Positions 1-6,618 of a stretch of 16,653 nt of DNA are shown piece by piece. The stretch lies in the NCBI GenBank assembly GCA_016183835.1, contig JACPDV010000027.1:1-16653 (forward strand). The letters run 5' to 3'. Numbering within the stretch: the first letter of the stretch is position 1; each line of letters begins with the position of its first letter. Source of the DNA: Armatimonadota bacterium (GTDB taxonomy: Bacteria > Armatimonadota > UBA10988). The notes under the pieces are model-generated. The model worked only from the letters and a program-made list of their open reading frames with translations. It was not told the origin of the DNA and did no database searches. Made by a program: the position numbers and the translations under genes.

Positions 1-753
1 GGCCACGGCATACTGCCCCTCGACGCGGCCGGCCACCTCGCCCGACGGCTCGATCACCGGCCACCAGCGCTCCTGCACCGTCTCCCTGAACAGCGCGGCG
101 TAGTCGGGCTCGGCGCGCGTGGGCACCACCCGCGCCATCAGCACGAACCGGAACCCGTCGTGGAAGGGCTGGTCCAGCCAAAGGGTGTCGCCCTCGGCGG
201 CGGGCTCGCAGGGCGGCATCTGAGCGTCGGGCGTGCGAGTGAGGTCCACATGGTTGGTGAAGGCCGTCATCGCCGAGACATGGCGCACGCTCACCACCAT
301 CACGTTGCGCTCGGCGCAGATGAAGCTCGCGATGCGGGGGTGCGAGAGGTGCCTGTCCAGGTCGGTGTGGAGCGTGGCCTGGTGGAGGTCGAGTCGTTTG
401 GTGATACGGTGCCCCGGGGCAAAGATGGACGCCTGGCCGAACCGGATGCGGAGCTGCCCACAGGTCTTGGGACACGGGTAGAGACCGGAGCCGGAGAGGT
501 TCTCGTCGGCCATCGCCTGCGCGTAGTCGAGGCCCTCGTCGGCGATGCGCCGCATCTCCTCGGGCGTGTGCCGGCGGAAGGTCGGGTGGCGGTAGTCCCA
601 GACGTCGTTCTTGTTGATCACCCATTCGGGGTGGAACGGTTCATAGGCCAAGGCGCCGAGCGACCCGTTGCCCAGTGGCAGCCCGTCGGCCCAGACCGGG
701 GAGCGCTGGCGGTAGACGATGTCGAACTGGCCGAGGTAGGCCTGCCAGTCCAT
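1..753 (-). CDS. GH95-like glycoside hydrolase, N-terminal part (runs off window)
   Basis: This frame is open from an ATG at 753 to base 1 and gives 251 residues. Residues 21-40 carry the pattern W-x-x-G-L-P-L-G-N-G-S-L-G-A, followed closely by E-W-V-I-N-K-N-D-V-W-D. This matches the opening of the N-terminal beta-sandwich domain of family GH95 and related alpha-fucosidase/galactosidase-type enzymes (usual form: ALPIGNGxLGAM…E-x-I-x-L-N-E-D-x-x-W). The catalytic (alpha/alpha)6 barrel would lie beyond the window. No signal peptide is visible, so a cytoplasmic enzyme acting on imported oligosaccharides is possible. The frame stays open upstream of the ATG into the glnB-like gene, but codons before 753 show no family similarity and there is no good Shine-Dalgarno. 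The glnB-like gene lies 79 bp upstream on the same strand. The hydrolase superfamily is fairly secure; exact family and substrate are not. Confidence 0.72.
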   Translation of the reverse strand, partial: MDWQAYLGQFDIVYRQRSPVWADGLPLGNGSLGALAYEPFHPEWVINKNDVWDYRHPTFRRHTPEEMRRIADEGLDYAQAMADENLSGSGLYPCPKTCGQLRIRFGQASIFAPGHRITKRLDLHQATLHTDLDRHLSHPRIASFICAERNVMVVSVRHVSAMTAFTNHVDLTRTPDAQMPPCEPAAEGDTLWLDQPFHDGFRFVLMARVVPTRAEPDYAALFRETVQERWWPVIEPSGEVAGRVEGQYAVA

Positions 754-832
754 GGCGGTCTCAGCCGAGCCGGCGGGCGGCGGGCTGGCGCGGCGTTGAC
801 CGTGCGACGGCGCGGTACTCCCCGGCGGAGGG

Positions 833-1171
833 TCAGATGGCCTCGTCGTTCTCCTCGCCCGTGCGGATGCGGATCACCCGGTCGAGCGACGAAACGAAGA
901 TCTTACCGTCGCCGATCTCCCCGGTGCGGGCGGTGCTGAGCATGCTCTCGATCACCTTCTGGGCGAGGTCGTCGGGCACGACCACCGTGATCTTGATCTT
1001 GGGGAGCAGCGACACTGTGTACTCGTTCCCCCGGTAAAGCTCCTGCCGGCCCTTCTGCTGCCCACAGCCGCGCACGTCGGTGACGGTCATCCCCGCCACG
1101 CCGATCTCGTTCAGCGCGTCCTTGATCTGGGCGAGTTTCAGGGCTCGGGTGACGCACTCGATTTGCTTCAT
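833..1171 (-). CDS. glnB: P-II family nitrogen regulatory protein (GlnB/GlnK)
   Basis: This 112-residue protein has the normal P-II length and aligns by eye along its whole length with E. coli GlnB. The T-loop reads GQQKGRQELYRGNEYTV, with Gln39 and the uridylylation residue Tyr51 both in place. The B-loop TARTGEIGDGKIFV (about 80-93) and the C-terminal RVIRIRTGEEND are also intact. P-II proteins are trimeric sensors of ATP/ADP and 2-oxoglutarate that control ammonium transport, glutamine synthetase and nitrogen transcription. No amtB, glnA or glnD lies next to it; the neighbours are two glycosidase genes. An AGAGGGA-like ribosome site lies just upstream of the ATG at 1171, and a possible sigma-54 element lies about 75 bases upstream. 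GlnB and GlnK cannot be separated from sequence alone. Confidence 0.96.
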   Translation of the reverse strand: MKQIECVTRALKLAQIKDALNEIGVAGMTVTDVRGCGQQKGRQELYRGNEYTVSLLPKIKITVVVPDDLAQKVIESMLSTARTGEIGDGKIFVSSLDRVIRIRTGEENDEAI

Positions 1172-1242
1172 GGTCCCTCTCGTCTCGGGTCGGCCGGGCC
1201 GACTTCGCCGTGCACGGCGGCGCGGCTTCGCGTCCGCCGTCC

Positions 1243-1259
1243 TGGCGTAGTGTGCGCCA
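1243..1259 (-). promoter_or_regulatory. Possible sigma-54 promoter of the P-II gene
   Basis: On the minus strand TGGCGC begins at 1259. The GG (1258-1257) and a GC (1246-1245) are separated by exactly 10 bases, the spacing required for -24/-12 elements. The -12 half lacks the usual TT before GC, so the match is partial. Its place about 75 bases upstream of a nitrogen regulator gene makes it plausible, since glnK-type genes are often sigma-54 dependent. In such GC-rich DNA a chance match is also likely. Confidence 0.25.
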
Positions 1260-1299
1260 TCTTGATTACGCCGCGATTTCGGGGCGATGCGGCGGCCGT

Positions 1300-1320
1300 A
1301 AAAAGACGCCCGGCGCGCCT
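1300..1320 (-). terminator. Weak candidate intrinsic terminator after the GH-A glycosidase
   Basis: Directly at the stop codon of the glycosidase gene, the minus strand can fold a 5-bp stem (AGGCG with CGTCT, one G-U pair) around a 7-base loop. The stem's final T and the next four bases form a run of five T (1304-1300). The stem is short, but this T run stands out in very GC-rich DNA. It would separate the glycosidase gene from the downstream P-II gene. Confidence 0.28.
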
Positions 1321-3253
1321 ACCCCTCCTGGACGGTGAGCAGGCAGGGGTAGTCCACCGTGGGCAGGCCCAGCTCCACCCGATCCTCTCCCAGCGCCTTC
1401 GCCGCCACCTCCACCGGCTGGTCGGCCAGCGGATCATAGCCCCGAAACACGGCGCCGCGCGGGCGCAGGCCCGACAGCGTGACCGTGAACCGTTCGGCCG
1501 GCAGCGACGCCTTGATGTCCCGCGACATCACGTACCAGGCGATCACGAAGCGCCTGGCGTTCGCCTGGTAGGGCAGGATCGCCAGCACCTCCCGGTCGTA
1601 GAGCGGCGGATGCTCGGGCGTGCCGTCGCCCGGGAACTGGAAGTGGTCGTGCTCGTCGCGAATGCCCTCCACCCGCAGCACGCGCGTGGCGGTCAGCCGC
1701 GGGTCGAGGTCGACCCGCATCACCGCGCTCATCCGCCGCATCACGGCCAGGGCGGGCGAGACGTAGCGGTCGCTGTCGGCGGGCCAGGCGTTTTCCCGCC
1801 GGGCGTAGTCGAGGAAGCTGTCGCGCACCAGGCCGAGCCACAGGTCGCCCCCGGCGGCGGCGTAGAACGTCAGCTTGTCCACGCCCTTGTTGACGTAGAA
1901 CGCGAGGTACCGCGCGACGGCCTTGGCCTTGAGCTGCAAAGCCGTGTCCACGTCCGTCACGCCGTCTTCGTTTGGCCCGTAGCCGACCTCGGTGATCCAG
2001 ACCGTGCAGGGGTTGCCCGGCCGGGCGGTGCGGCCGCGCTGGGTGCCGTAGAACTCGTTGACGATGGGCGCGGTCTCGCGGGCCATCGTCTCGGTCTGCA
2101 GCGCGGTGGCGAAGTACTCGGGGAAGCAGGCCGTGTAGGTGGGGGCGTACTCGTCCGGCTTGCCCAGCGCGTTGAGCCGAGTGCCCTTGTACTCGTCCTT
2201 GGGGTAACTCTTCCGGCCCGCATACGGGTGCTTGCCGATGGCGGCGACGCGAGGCGGCTCCAGCGACGAGGCAGGCCAGGGGAGGGTGTTGCCGAAGCCG
2301 TCGTCGAAGCGCACGCCGGCGAACTCGTCCGGATGCTGGTCGGCCACCTCGCAGGTGGCCTTGACCAGGTTGCCGTAGATGGTGTCCCAGCGGTACTTCA
2401 GCAGCTCCGGCCGGTAGTAGTTGTTGATGGAGGTGAAGTTGGAGCCGAAGCTCATCTCGTTCCAGATCTCCATGTCGAAGCCGCGGTCCGGCGCCTGCCG
2501 GGTGCCAAGTATCTCGGTCACGAAGCGGGCGACGGTGAGGGTGTAGCGCTGCCAGGCGGCGACGGTCTCGGCGAAGTCGGGGCTGCCCGGCTCGGAGAAG
2601 GGGCGGTACTTGAGCGTGGCCATCGGCACGCGCGTGCCGGCGGCGATGGGCTTGGGGAGCGGCTTGGAGAGGGCGATGGTGTTGCCCTCGACGGCGGTGA
2701 CGAGGGCCTCGGCGGCCCAGTAGTCGGTGAGGTTGTTCAGCCCGCTGCGGCCGAGGACGAGCCCGCCGGCGAGGTCGAGGGTGACTTTCCGGTCGCCGAC
2801 GGCCGCGTCCGCGGTGACGGCGCGCTCGAAGAACCGCACCGGCCCGGGCGCGCCGTGGTGGGCGTTGAGGAGAATCAGCGGCCGGAGACTCCAGCGCCGG
2901 CAGGCCAGGAGCCGCTCGCGCAGCCGGTCCGCGCCGTTGAGCTTCGTCTCATCGTCCCAGTCGACCTGCGCCCAGCCGACCTCGATCCGGGCGACGCGCA
3001 CGCCGTTCTCGCCGAGCATCCGGCAGACCAGGTCGGGGTTCTCCCGGTCGAGGTTGAGATTGACTCCGATGGCCTCGACGAACCGCTGGGCGGGCACGGT
3101 CTCGAGGTAGGCGCGCCAGGGCTGGATCCAGTGCGAGTGGGCGCCGAAGGGGACATTGAGGAGGTAGGTGGGGTCGGTGTACGGGCCGGAAAGGGAGCCG
3201 GCGAGGGCGGGGGAGAGGACGGTCGCAAGGAGCAGGGCGGCGGAGCGACGCAT
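1319..3253 (-). CDS. Secreted clan GH-A glycoside hydrolase (TIM barrel)
   Basis: This is a 644-residue protein. The N-terminus MRRSAALLLATVLSPALAG is a short signal peptide with an Ala-x-Ala-type cleavage site, so export is expected. The middle has the layout of a (beta/alpha)8 retaining glycosidase of clan GH-A: MEIWNEMSF (Asn265-Glu266, the usual acid/base at strand 4), KHPY (about 341-344), and VWITEVGYGP (Glu422, the usual nucleophile at strand 7). Residues after about 530 look like a C-terminal beta-sandwich. I cannot assign the family number; GH39-, GH5- and GH30-like enzymes share this pattern, so the substrate is unknown. The ATG at 3253 lies 20 bases after the stop of the TPR-like gene, so cotranscription is possible, although the function seems unrelated. 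No strong ribosome site is visible. Third positions shift from mostly C in the first half to more G in the second. Confidence 0.85.
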   Translation of the reverse strand: MRRSAALLLATVLSPALAGSLSGPYTDPTYLLNVPFGAHSHWIQPWRAYLETVPAQRFVEAIGVNLNLDRENPDLVCRMLGENGVRVARIEVGWAQVDWDDETKLNGADRLRERLLACRRWSLRPLILLNAHHGAPGPVRFFERAVTADAAVGDRKVTLDLAGGLVLGRSGLNNLTDYWAAEALVTAVEGNTIALSKPLPKPIAAGTRVPMATLKYRPFSEPGSPDFAETVAAWQRYTLTVARFVTEILGTRQAPDRGFDMEIWNEMSFGSNFTSINNYYRPELLKYRWDTIYGNLVKATCEVADQHPDEFAGVRFDDGFGNTLPWPASSLEPPRVAAIGKHPYAGRKSYPKDEYKGTRLNALGKPDEYAPTYTACFPEYFATALQTETMARETAPIVNEFYGTQRGRTARPGNPCTVWITEVGYGPNEDGVTDVDTALQLKAKAVARYLAFYVNKGVDKLTFYAAAGGDLWLGLVRDSFLDYARRENAWPADSDRYVSPALAVMRRMSAVMRVDLDPRLTATRVLRVEGIRDEHDHFQFPGDGTPEHPPLYDREVLAILPYQANARRFVIAWYVMSRDIKASLPAERFTVTLSGLRPRGAVFRGYDPLADQPVEVAAKALGEDRVELGLPTVDYPCLLTVQEG

Positions 3254-3273
3254 GGTGGACTCGGGTGGGCGGG

Positions 3274-4152
3274 TCAGGCGGCCAACGGGATCAGCTCGCG
3301 GGCTTGGTCGTCGATGCTACGGATCAGCTCGCCGGCGGCATCGGGCACAGCGTCAGCGATCCTGAGACCGTCAATGTCAGCGCCGCCATATTGACGGAAC
3401 AGCAAGAGGTGGCACGCCGCCAACCCCGTGCGGGCGAACCTCTCCAGGTCCGCCTGCGGTTGCACCTCGGGGTCGGCTTGCAGTTGTGCAAGCGCGCGCT
3501 CGAACAACCGCAAGGCCGTCTGGAGGGCGTCTGGCGGGGTGTTTGGTCGCTCCTCATGAGTTGCTCGCAGCAACACCAGGCCGGCCGCGAGGAGCGAGGT
3601 CGCATCGTCGGCTCGGTCCTGAAGGACTTCCTGAGCTAGCTCTAAGGCCTCCTCCCAGCGGTCTTCAAGGAGGAAGAGGGCCGCCATGACGAGGCGGCCG
3701 TCCGGATCATGACTGAGTCGCCAAGCGTGCACGAAGAACGCAGACGCCGCCTGAGCCAGACCGAGTCGGAAGTAGACGATACCACGAGCGAGGGCTACCT
3801 GCTTCTCATCAATGCTCCGTGCCGGGTGGCGCAGCAGCTCTAGCACACGCCAGTGGTCGCCATTCTCGCGCGCGCCGAGGTACTCGGCACGCCACTGCTC
3901 GGGGCTCATCGGCACCGTGTCGCGAGTGGAGAGGGTCTCCTCGCCGCTCAACATCAGGAGGTCGGACGACAGCCCGTCAGCGCGGCGCTTCTCCTCTGTG
4001 CTGAGCCTGTACCAGGCGTCGTCGCCCACGCACCGGACCTCCTCGGCCTCGTCCGTATCCGTCTTCCCTTGGCCGTGCAGGTCCTGGAGCCGTAGCATCA
4101 CGTCGGCCATCTCCTCGAACGCCGATGCGGTCCCCTCGACCAGCGCACTCAT
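3274..4152 (-). CDS. TPR-like helical protein, putative partner of the upstream small protein
   Basis: This 292-residue soluble protein has no signal peptide or membrane segment. Residues about 8-70 are acidic and helical, including WYRLSTEEKRRADGLSSDLLML. From about residue 85 onward come degenerate TPR-like helix pairs, for example DHWRVLELLRHPA, KQVALARGIVYFRLGLAQAASAFF, ALFLLEDRWEEALELAQEVLQ, and DALQTALRLFERALAQL. The start at 4152 is chosen because ATGA overlaps the TGA of the upstream gene by four bases, a classic translational coupling signal. The same frame is open further upstream to 4632, but that part overlaps the upstream gene and has arginine-rich, non-coding-like composition. 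TPR proteins usually bind other proteins, so it may chaperone or neutralise its coupled partner. The pair could equally be a housekeeping complex. Specific function is unknown. Confidence 0.75.
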   Translation of the reverse strand: MSALVEGTASAFEEMADVMLRLQDLHGQGKTDTDEAEEVRCVGDDAWYRLSTEEKRRADGLSSDLLMLSGEETLSTRDTVPMSPEQWRAEYLGARENGDHWRVLELLRHPARSIDEKQVALARGIVYFRLGLAQAASAFFVHAWRLSHDPDGRLVMAALFLLEDRWEEALELAQEVLQDRADDATSLLAAGLVLLRATHEERPNTPPDALQTALRLFERALAQLQADPEVQPQADLERFARTGLAACHLLLFRQYGGADIDGLRIADAVPDAAGELIRSIDDQARELIPLAA

Positions 4153-4613
4153 CGCTCGCCCTCCAGGTCTACTGGCTGCCAGCACGCGCGCGTTCCGGCT
4201 AACGCGGACCGGTAGCTGTCCAGAGCTATCACAACCGCCGGCTCGACGACGCCATGCTCGGGTGAGCCCTTCGCTTCGTCGTCGGGCCTCAGTTGCAGCA
4301 CCTCCGTCACCGCCGCAAAGACAAACGGACCATTGCCCATCATCCAGACCTTCGTGTCCTGTGGGGTCTTGGGGTGCCCCGGCCGACGATGTGGCGGAAG
4401 CAGTTGCCACTCCGGGACGACGGACATGCCGCCTCCGCCCGGTTGCAGATCGCCATCCTCGTCGGGCCACACGTCGGGCTTGCCTGGGTCGCCCGGCGCC
4501 CGCACGCCCAGCCCGAGCGCGGTGTTTGACACTTTGGGTCGCCCGTCCTCCGCCGCACGCATCGCCCGGTACATCCGCGGCACATCCATCACACCGCCCT
4601 GCCTGCCCTCCAT
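4149..4613 (-). CDS. Small soluble protein, possibly Tse2-like (toxin-related) fold
   Basis: This gives 154 residues from the ATG at 4613, or 146 from a second ATG at 4589. The later start places MDVPRMYRAM at the N-terminus and may be the true one. Recognisable blocks are MYRAMRAAEDGRPKVS, ALGLGVRAP, PDVWPDEDGDLQPGGGGMSV, PEWQLLPPHRRP, and a C-terminal GVVEPAVVIALDSYRSALAGTRACW. The order YR…R-x-P…D-x-x-G…GG-x-SV followed by PF…L-x-L-R-P-D recalls the Tse2 family of ADP-ribosyltransferase-fold toxins, from memory only. No other toxin hallmark is present. Its TGA overlaps the ATG of the TPR-like gene, so the two are coupled. A TACAAT at 4617-4612 could be a -10 box for the shorter form, but no good -35 accompanies it. 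The gene begins 19 bases after the 81-residue membrane protein gene. Existence is well supported; function is tentative. Confidence 0.62.
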   Translation of the reverse strand: MEGRQGGVMDVPRMYRAMRAAEDGRPKVSNTALGLGVRAPGDPGKPDVWPDEDGDLQPGGGGMSVVPEWQLLPPHRRPGHPKTPQDTKVWMMGNGPFVFAAVTEVLQLRPDDEAKGSPEHGVVEPAVVIALDSYRSALAGTRACWQPVDLEGER

Positions 4614-4632
4614 TGTACAACACGTGGCGCAC

Positions 4633-4878
4633 TCACCTCCCCCGCCCCAGGTGCCGCCGCTGCCTCCGCCAGCCCCGGAACAGCCCTACAATCACCGGCC
4701 CCGCCACGATCCACCCCAGAAACCCCATCACCATGTGCCGCGGCTGAATCGCCCGCACTTCCTTGCCCTGCATCAGCCATAGACCCCAGCCCGTCAGCAC
4801 CAGCAGCCCCAGCATCAGCACCGCCGTCGGTGCATAGCACCTGAACTCCCTCAGATTGCACCACTCGGGCCGCTTCAT
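4633..4878 (-). CDS. Small two-helix membrane protein coupled to moxR
   Basis: This 81-residue protein starts at an ATG whose A is shared with the moxR stop (TGATG overlap), so translation is coupled. It begins MKRPEWCNLREFRCYAP. Two hydrophobic helices follow (about 17-37 and 48-68), then an Arg-rich tail (RGWRRQRRHLGRGR) that should stay in the cytoplasm. I do not recognise the family. Genes beside moxR usually encode DUF58 or von Willebrand factor A proteins, which are absent here, so this small protein may be the membrane partner of the ATPase. Two cysteines (Cys7 and Cys14) lie just before the first helix. Confidence 0.72.
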   Translation of the reverse strand: MKRPEWCNLREFRCYAPTAVLMLGLLVLTGWGLWLMQGKEVRAIQPRHMVMGFLGWIVAGPVIVGLFRGWRRQRRHLGRGR

Positions 4879-5873
4879 CAGTTCCTCGCCACCGGCGCCG
4901 GCACCGACTGCAACAGATCCTCGGTCACCTTCTCCGCCGTCACCCCCGACAGCCGGCTCTCGGGCTTCACGATGATGCGGTGCGCCATCACGTAGGGGAA
5001 CATCTCGCGCACGTGGTCCGGCAACACCACCACCCGCCCCTTGAACGTCCGGCCCTCCATCAGCGCCATCGACTGAGCCGTGTGGTAGAGCGCCAGGCTC
5101 GCCCGCGGGCTGCCGCCCAGCAAGAGGTGGTCGTGCTTCCGCGAGGCGTGCACGAGCTGCGCGATGTAGGCCCGGATCTGCTCGTGGACGTAGACCTCGC
5201 GCACCGCCTGCTGCAGCGCCACGAATTGCTCCTTGTTGACCACCGACTGCAAGGTCTCGATGGGATGCCGCAGTCGCTGCGCCTCGAGCATCTCCTGCTC
5301 CGCCGTCAGCGATGGATAACCCACGCTGAGCCGCACCAGGAAGCGGTCGAGCTGCGCCTCGGGGAGCGGGAAGGTGCCCTCCTGCTCCACCGGGTTCTGC
5401 GTCGCCACCACCAGGAACGGCCGCGGCAGATCGTAGGTCACACCGTCGGCCGACACCTGCCGCTCCCCCATGCACTCCAGCAGCGCCGCCTGCGTGCGCG
5501 GCGTGGCGCGGTTCACCTCGTCGGCCAGGAGCACGTGGGTGAAAACCGGCCCCGGCTTGAACTCGAACTCGAGGTTCTTCTGGTTGAAGATCGACGAGCC
5601 CGTGATCTCCGTGGGCAGCAGGTCGGGCGTGCACTGCACCCGGCGAAACGTGCAGCCCAGCGAGACCGCCAGCGACCGCGCGATCATCGTCTTGGCCACG
5701 CCCGGCACGTCCTCGAACAGCACGTGCCCTTCGGCCAGAACCGCCGCCAGGGCGTGCACGATCACGTGCCGTTTGCCCAGCGCCACCTTCTCCACGTTGC
5801 CGATGATGCGTTGGCTCAGCTCGCGCATCTCGGCCGCCCGGCGGTCGCCGCCGGCGTCACGGCTCTCGGCCAT
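4878..5873 (-). CDS. MoxR-type AAA+ ATPase
   Basis: The protein is 331 residues from the ATG at 5873, the usual MoxR length. Walker A is EDVPGVAKT (about 54-62), Walker B is LLADE followed by VNRATPRTQAALLE (about 115-130), and sensor 1 is VATQNPVEQEGTFPLPEAQLDRF with Asn160. This is the RavA/MoxR signature. The frame is open 20 codons further upstream, but the ATG at 5873 has GAGGAG ten bases before it and overlaps the previous gene by only 17 bases. MoxR ATPases act as chaperones that mature protein complexes, usually with DUF58 and VWA-domain partners. Neither partner is in this window. The gene sits between two membrane protein genes in an operon that begins with ACP and a glycosyltransferase, which suggests assembly or maturation of a surface or envelope complex. 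Confidence 0.94.
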   Translation of the reverse strand: MAESRDAGGDRRAAEMRELSQRIIGNVEKVALGKRHVIVHALAAVLAEGHVLFEDVPGVAKTMIARSLAVSLGCTFRRVQCTPDLLPTEITGSSIFNQKNLEFEFKPGPVFTHVLLADEVNRATPRTQAALLECMGERQVSADGVTYDLPRPFLVVATQNPVEQEGTFPLPEAQLDRFLVRLSVGYPSLTAEQEMLEAQRLRHPIETLQSVVNKEQFVALQQAVREVYVHEQIRAYIAQLVHASRKHDHLLLGGSPRASLALYHTAQSMALMEGRTFKGRVVVLPDHVREMFPYVMAHRIIVKPESRLSGVTAEKVTEDLLQSVPAPVARN

Positions 5874-6474
5874 TGCCACCCGTCTCCTCGCGCTCCACGT
5901 GCGGCAGCCGCTCCGCCGCCTGCCGCACCCCACTCGCCGGCCGCCGTTCCGGCACCACCCGCGTCAGCCAGTAAAGCAGCACTAGGCAGAGCGTCACGGT
6001 CATCGCCACGGGATACGCGAGCCGGAGCGCGGTCACGAACGGCTCGTACGAGGCGGCCGCCCCGGCACCTTCCTCACCCACGCCGATCTTCGCCGGCGTC
6101 TGCGCCACCCACCCCAGCGCCACGGCGTTGACCAGCACCGTGTTGACCAGCAGGAGCAACAGCCCGCCCAGCCGCTGCGTCCAGCGCGCCGGCCAGGCCA
6201 ACATGCACGCCGCGCCCACGCCCCACACCGGCGCCGCCGTCCACAGCGCCACCACCCGCCGCACCGGCAGATCCTCGACCTGCATGGTGAGCCCGTGGCA
6301 CACCACGTGGTGGCCCGAGGCGTGCAGGAAGCCGCTTACCAGCCAGGCGGTGCAGGCCTCCCAGAGCCACCGCCCCGGCGGCGTGGCCAGCGAGACGAGG
6401 AGCAGCGCGGCGGCCCACGCGCCGGCCCGCGCGAAGTAACGTCGCAGGTCGAACGCCGCCGGCGTCTCGCCCAT
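5857..6474 (-). CDS. Polytopic membrane protein of unknown function
   Basis: This 205-residue protein has about four hydrophobic segments (roughly 17-32, 73-94, 101-124 and 149-172). A hydrophilic glycine-rich loop lies between the last two, and the C-terminal tail is charged. I checked for the exosortase Cys/Arg/His triad and did not find it. The start at 6474 is strongly supported by AGGAGG at 6485-6480, five bases upstream. That ribosome site overlaps the stop of the preceding 44-residue gene. Its 3' end overlaps moxR by 17 bases. The tight packing suggests it works with MoxR and the two small membrane proteins. The family is not recognised. Confidence 0.8.
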   Translation of the reverse strand: MGETPAAFDLRRYFARAGAWAAALLLVSLATPPGRWLWEACTAWLVSGFLHASGHHVVCHGLTMQVEDLPVRRVVALWTAAPVWGVGAACMLAWPARWTQRLGGLLLLLVNTVLVNAVALGWVAQTPAKIGVGEEGAGAAASYEPFVTALRLAYPVAMTVTLCLVLLYWLTRVVPERRPASGVRQAAERLPHVEREETGGNGREP

Positions 6475-6483
6475 CCCCGCCTC

Positions 6484-6618
6484 CTACGCCACCGCCATCG
6501 CGCCCGGCACCAGCCACCCGGCCAGCGCCGTCAGCAGGAGGCACGCGACGGCGGCGGCCGCCAGGATCGCCACGATCTGCCGCGTCGTCTGGCCCCGCCG
6601 CCGTCGTGCACTCCTCAC
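6484..6618 (-). CDS. 44-residue single-helix membrane protein, GTG start
   Basis: This short frame lies between the glycosyltransferase and the 205-residue membrane protein. GTG at 6618 overlaps the TGA of the glycosyltransferase by four bases (GTGA), and TAG at 6486 is followed at once by the ribosome site of the next gene. The product has a basic N-terminus (RSARRRRGQTTRQ) and one hydrophobic helix (about 15-37), so it should be anchored with its N-terminus inside. Its codons end mostly in G or C, as in its neighbours. Without it, a 140-base gap would break an otherwise overlapping operon. I do not recognise the family. Confidence 0.62.
   Translation of the reverse strand: MRSARRRRGQTTRQIVAILAAAAVACLLLTALAGWLVPGAMAVA

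Noticed and set aside
1163..3394. A 743-codon open frame on the plus strand opposite the GH-A glycosidase
   Set aside because: It is exactly antisense to a gene with signal peptide and catalytic motifs, and its product is a low-complexity Gly/Val/Arg string without motifs, as expected opposite a GC-rich gene.
4153..4632. N-terminal extension of the TPR-like gene up to 4632
   Set aside because: It overlaps the small coupled gene in another frame, has poor codon use, and the ATGA junction at 4152 gives a better start.
5857..6474. The 205-residue membrane protein as a second exosortase
   Set aside because: It has several membrane helices but lacks the conserved Cys, Arg and His motifs seen in the gene at 11110-12600.
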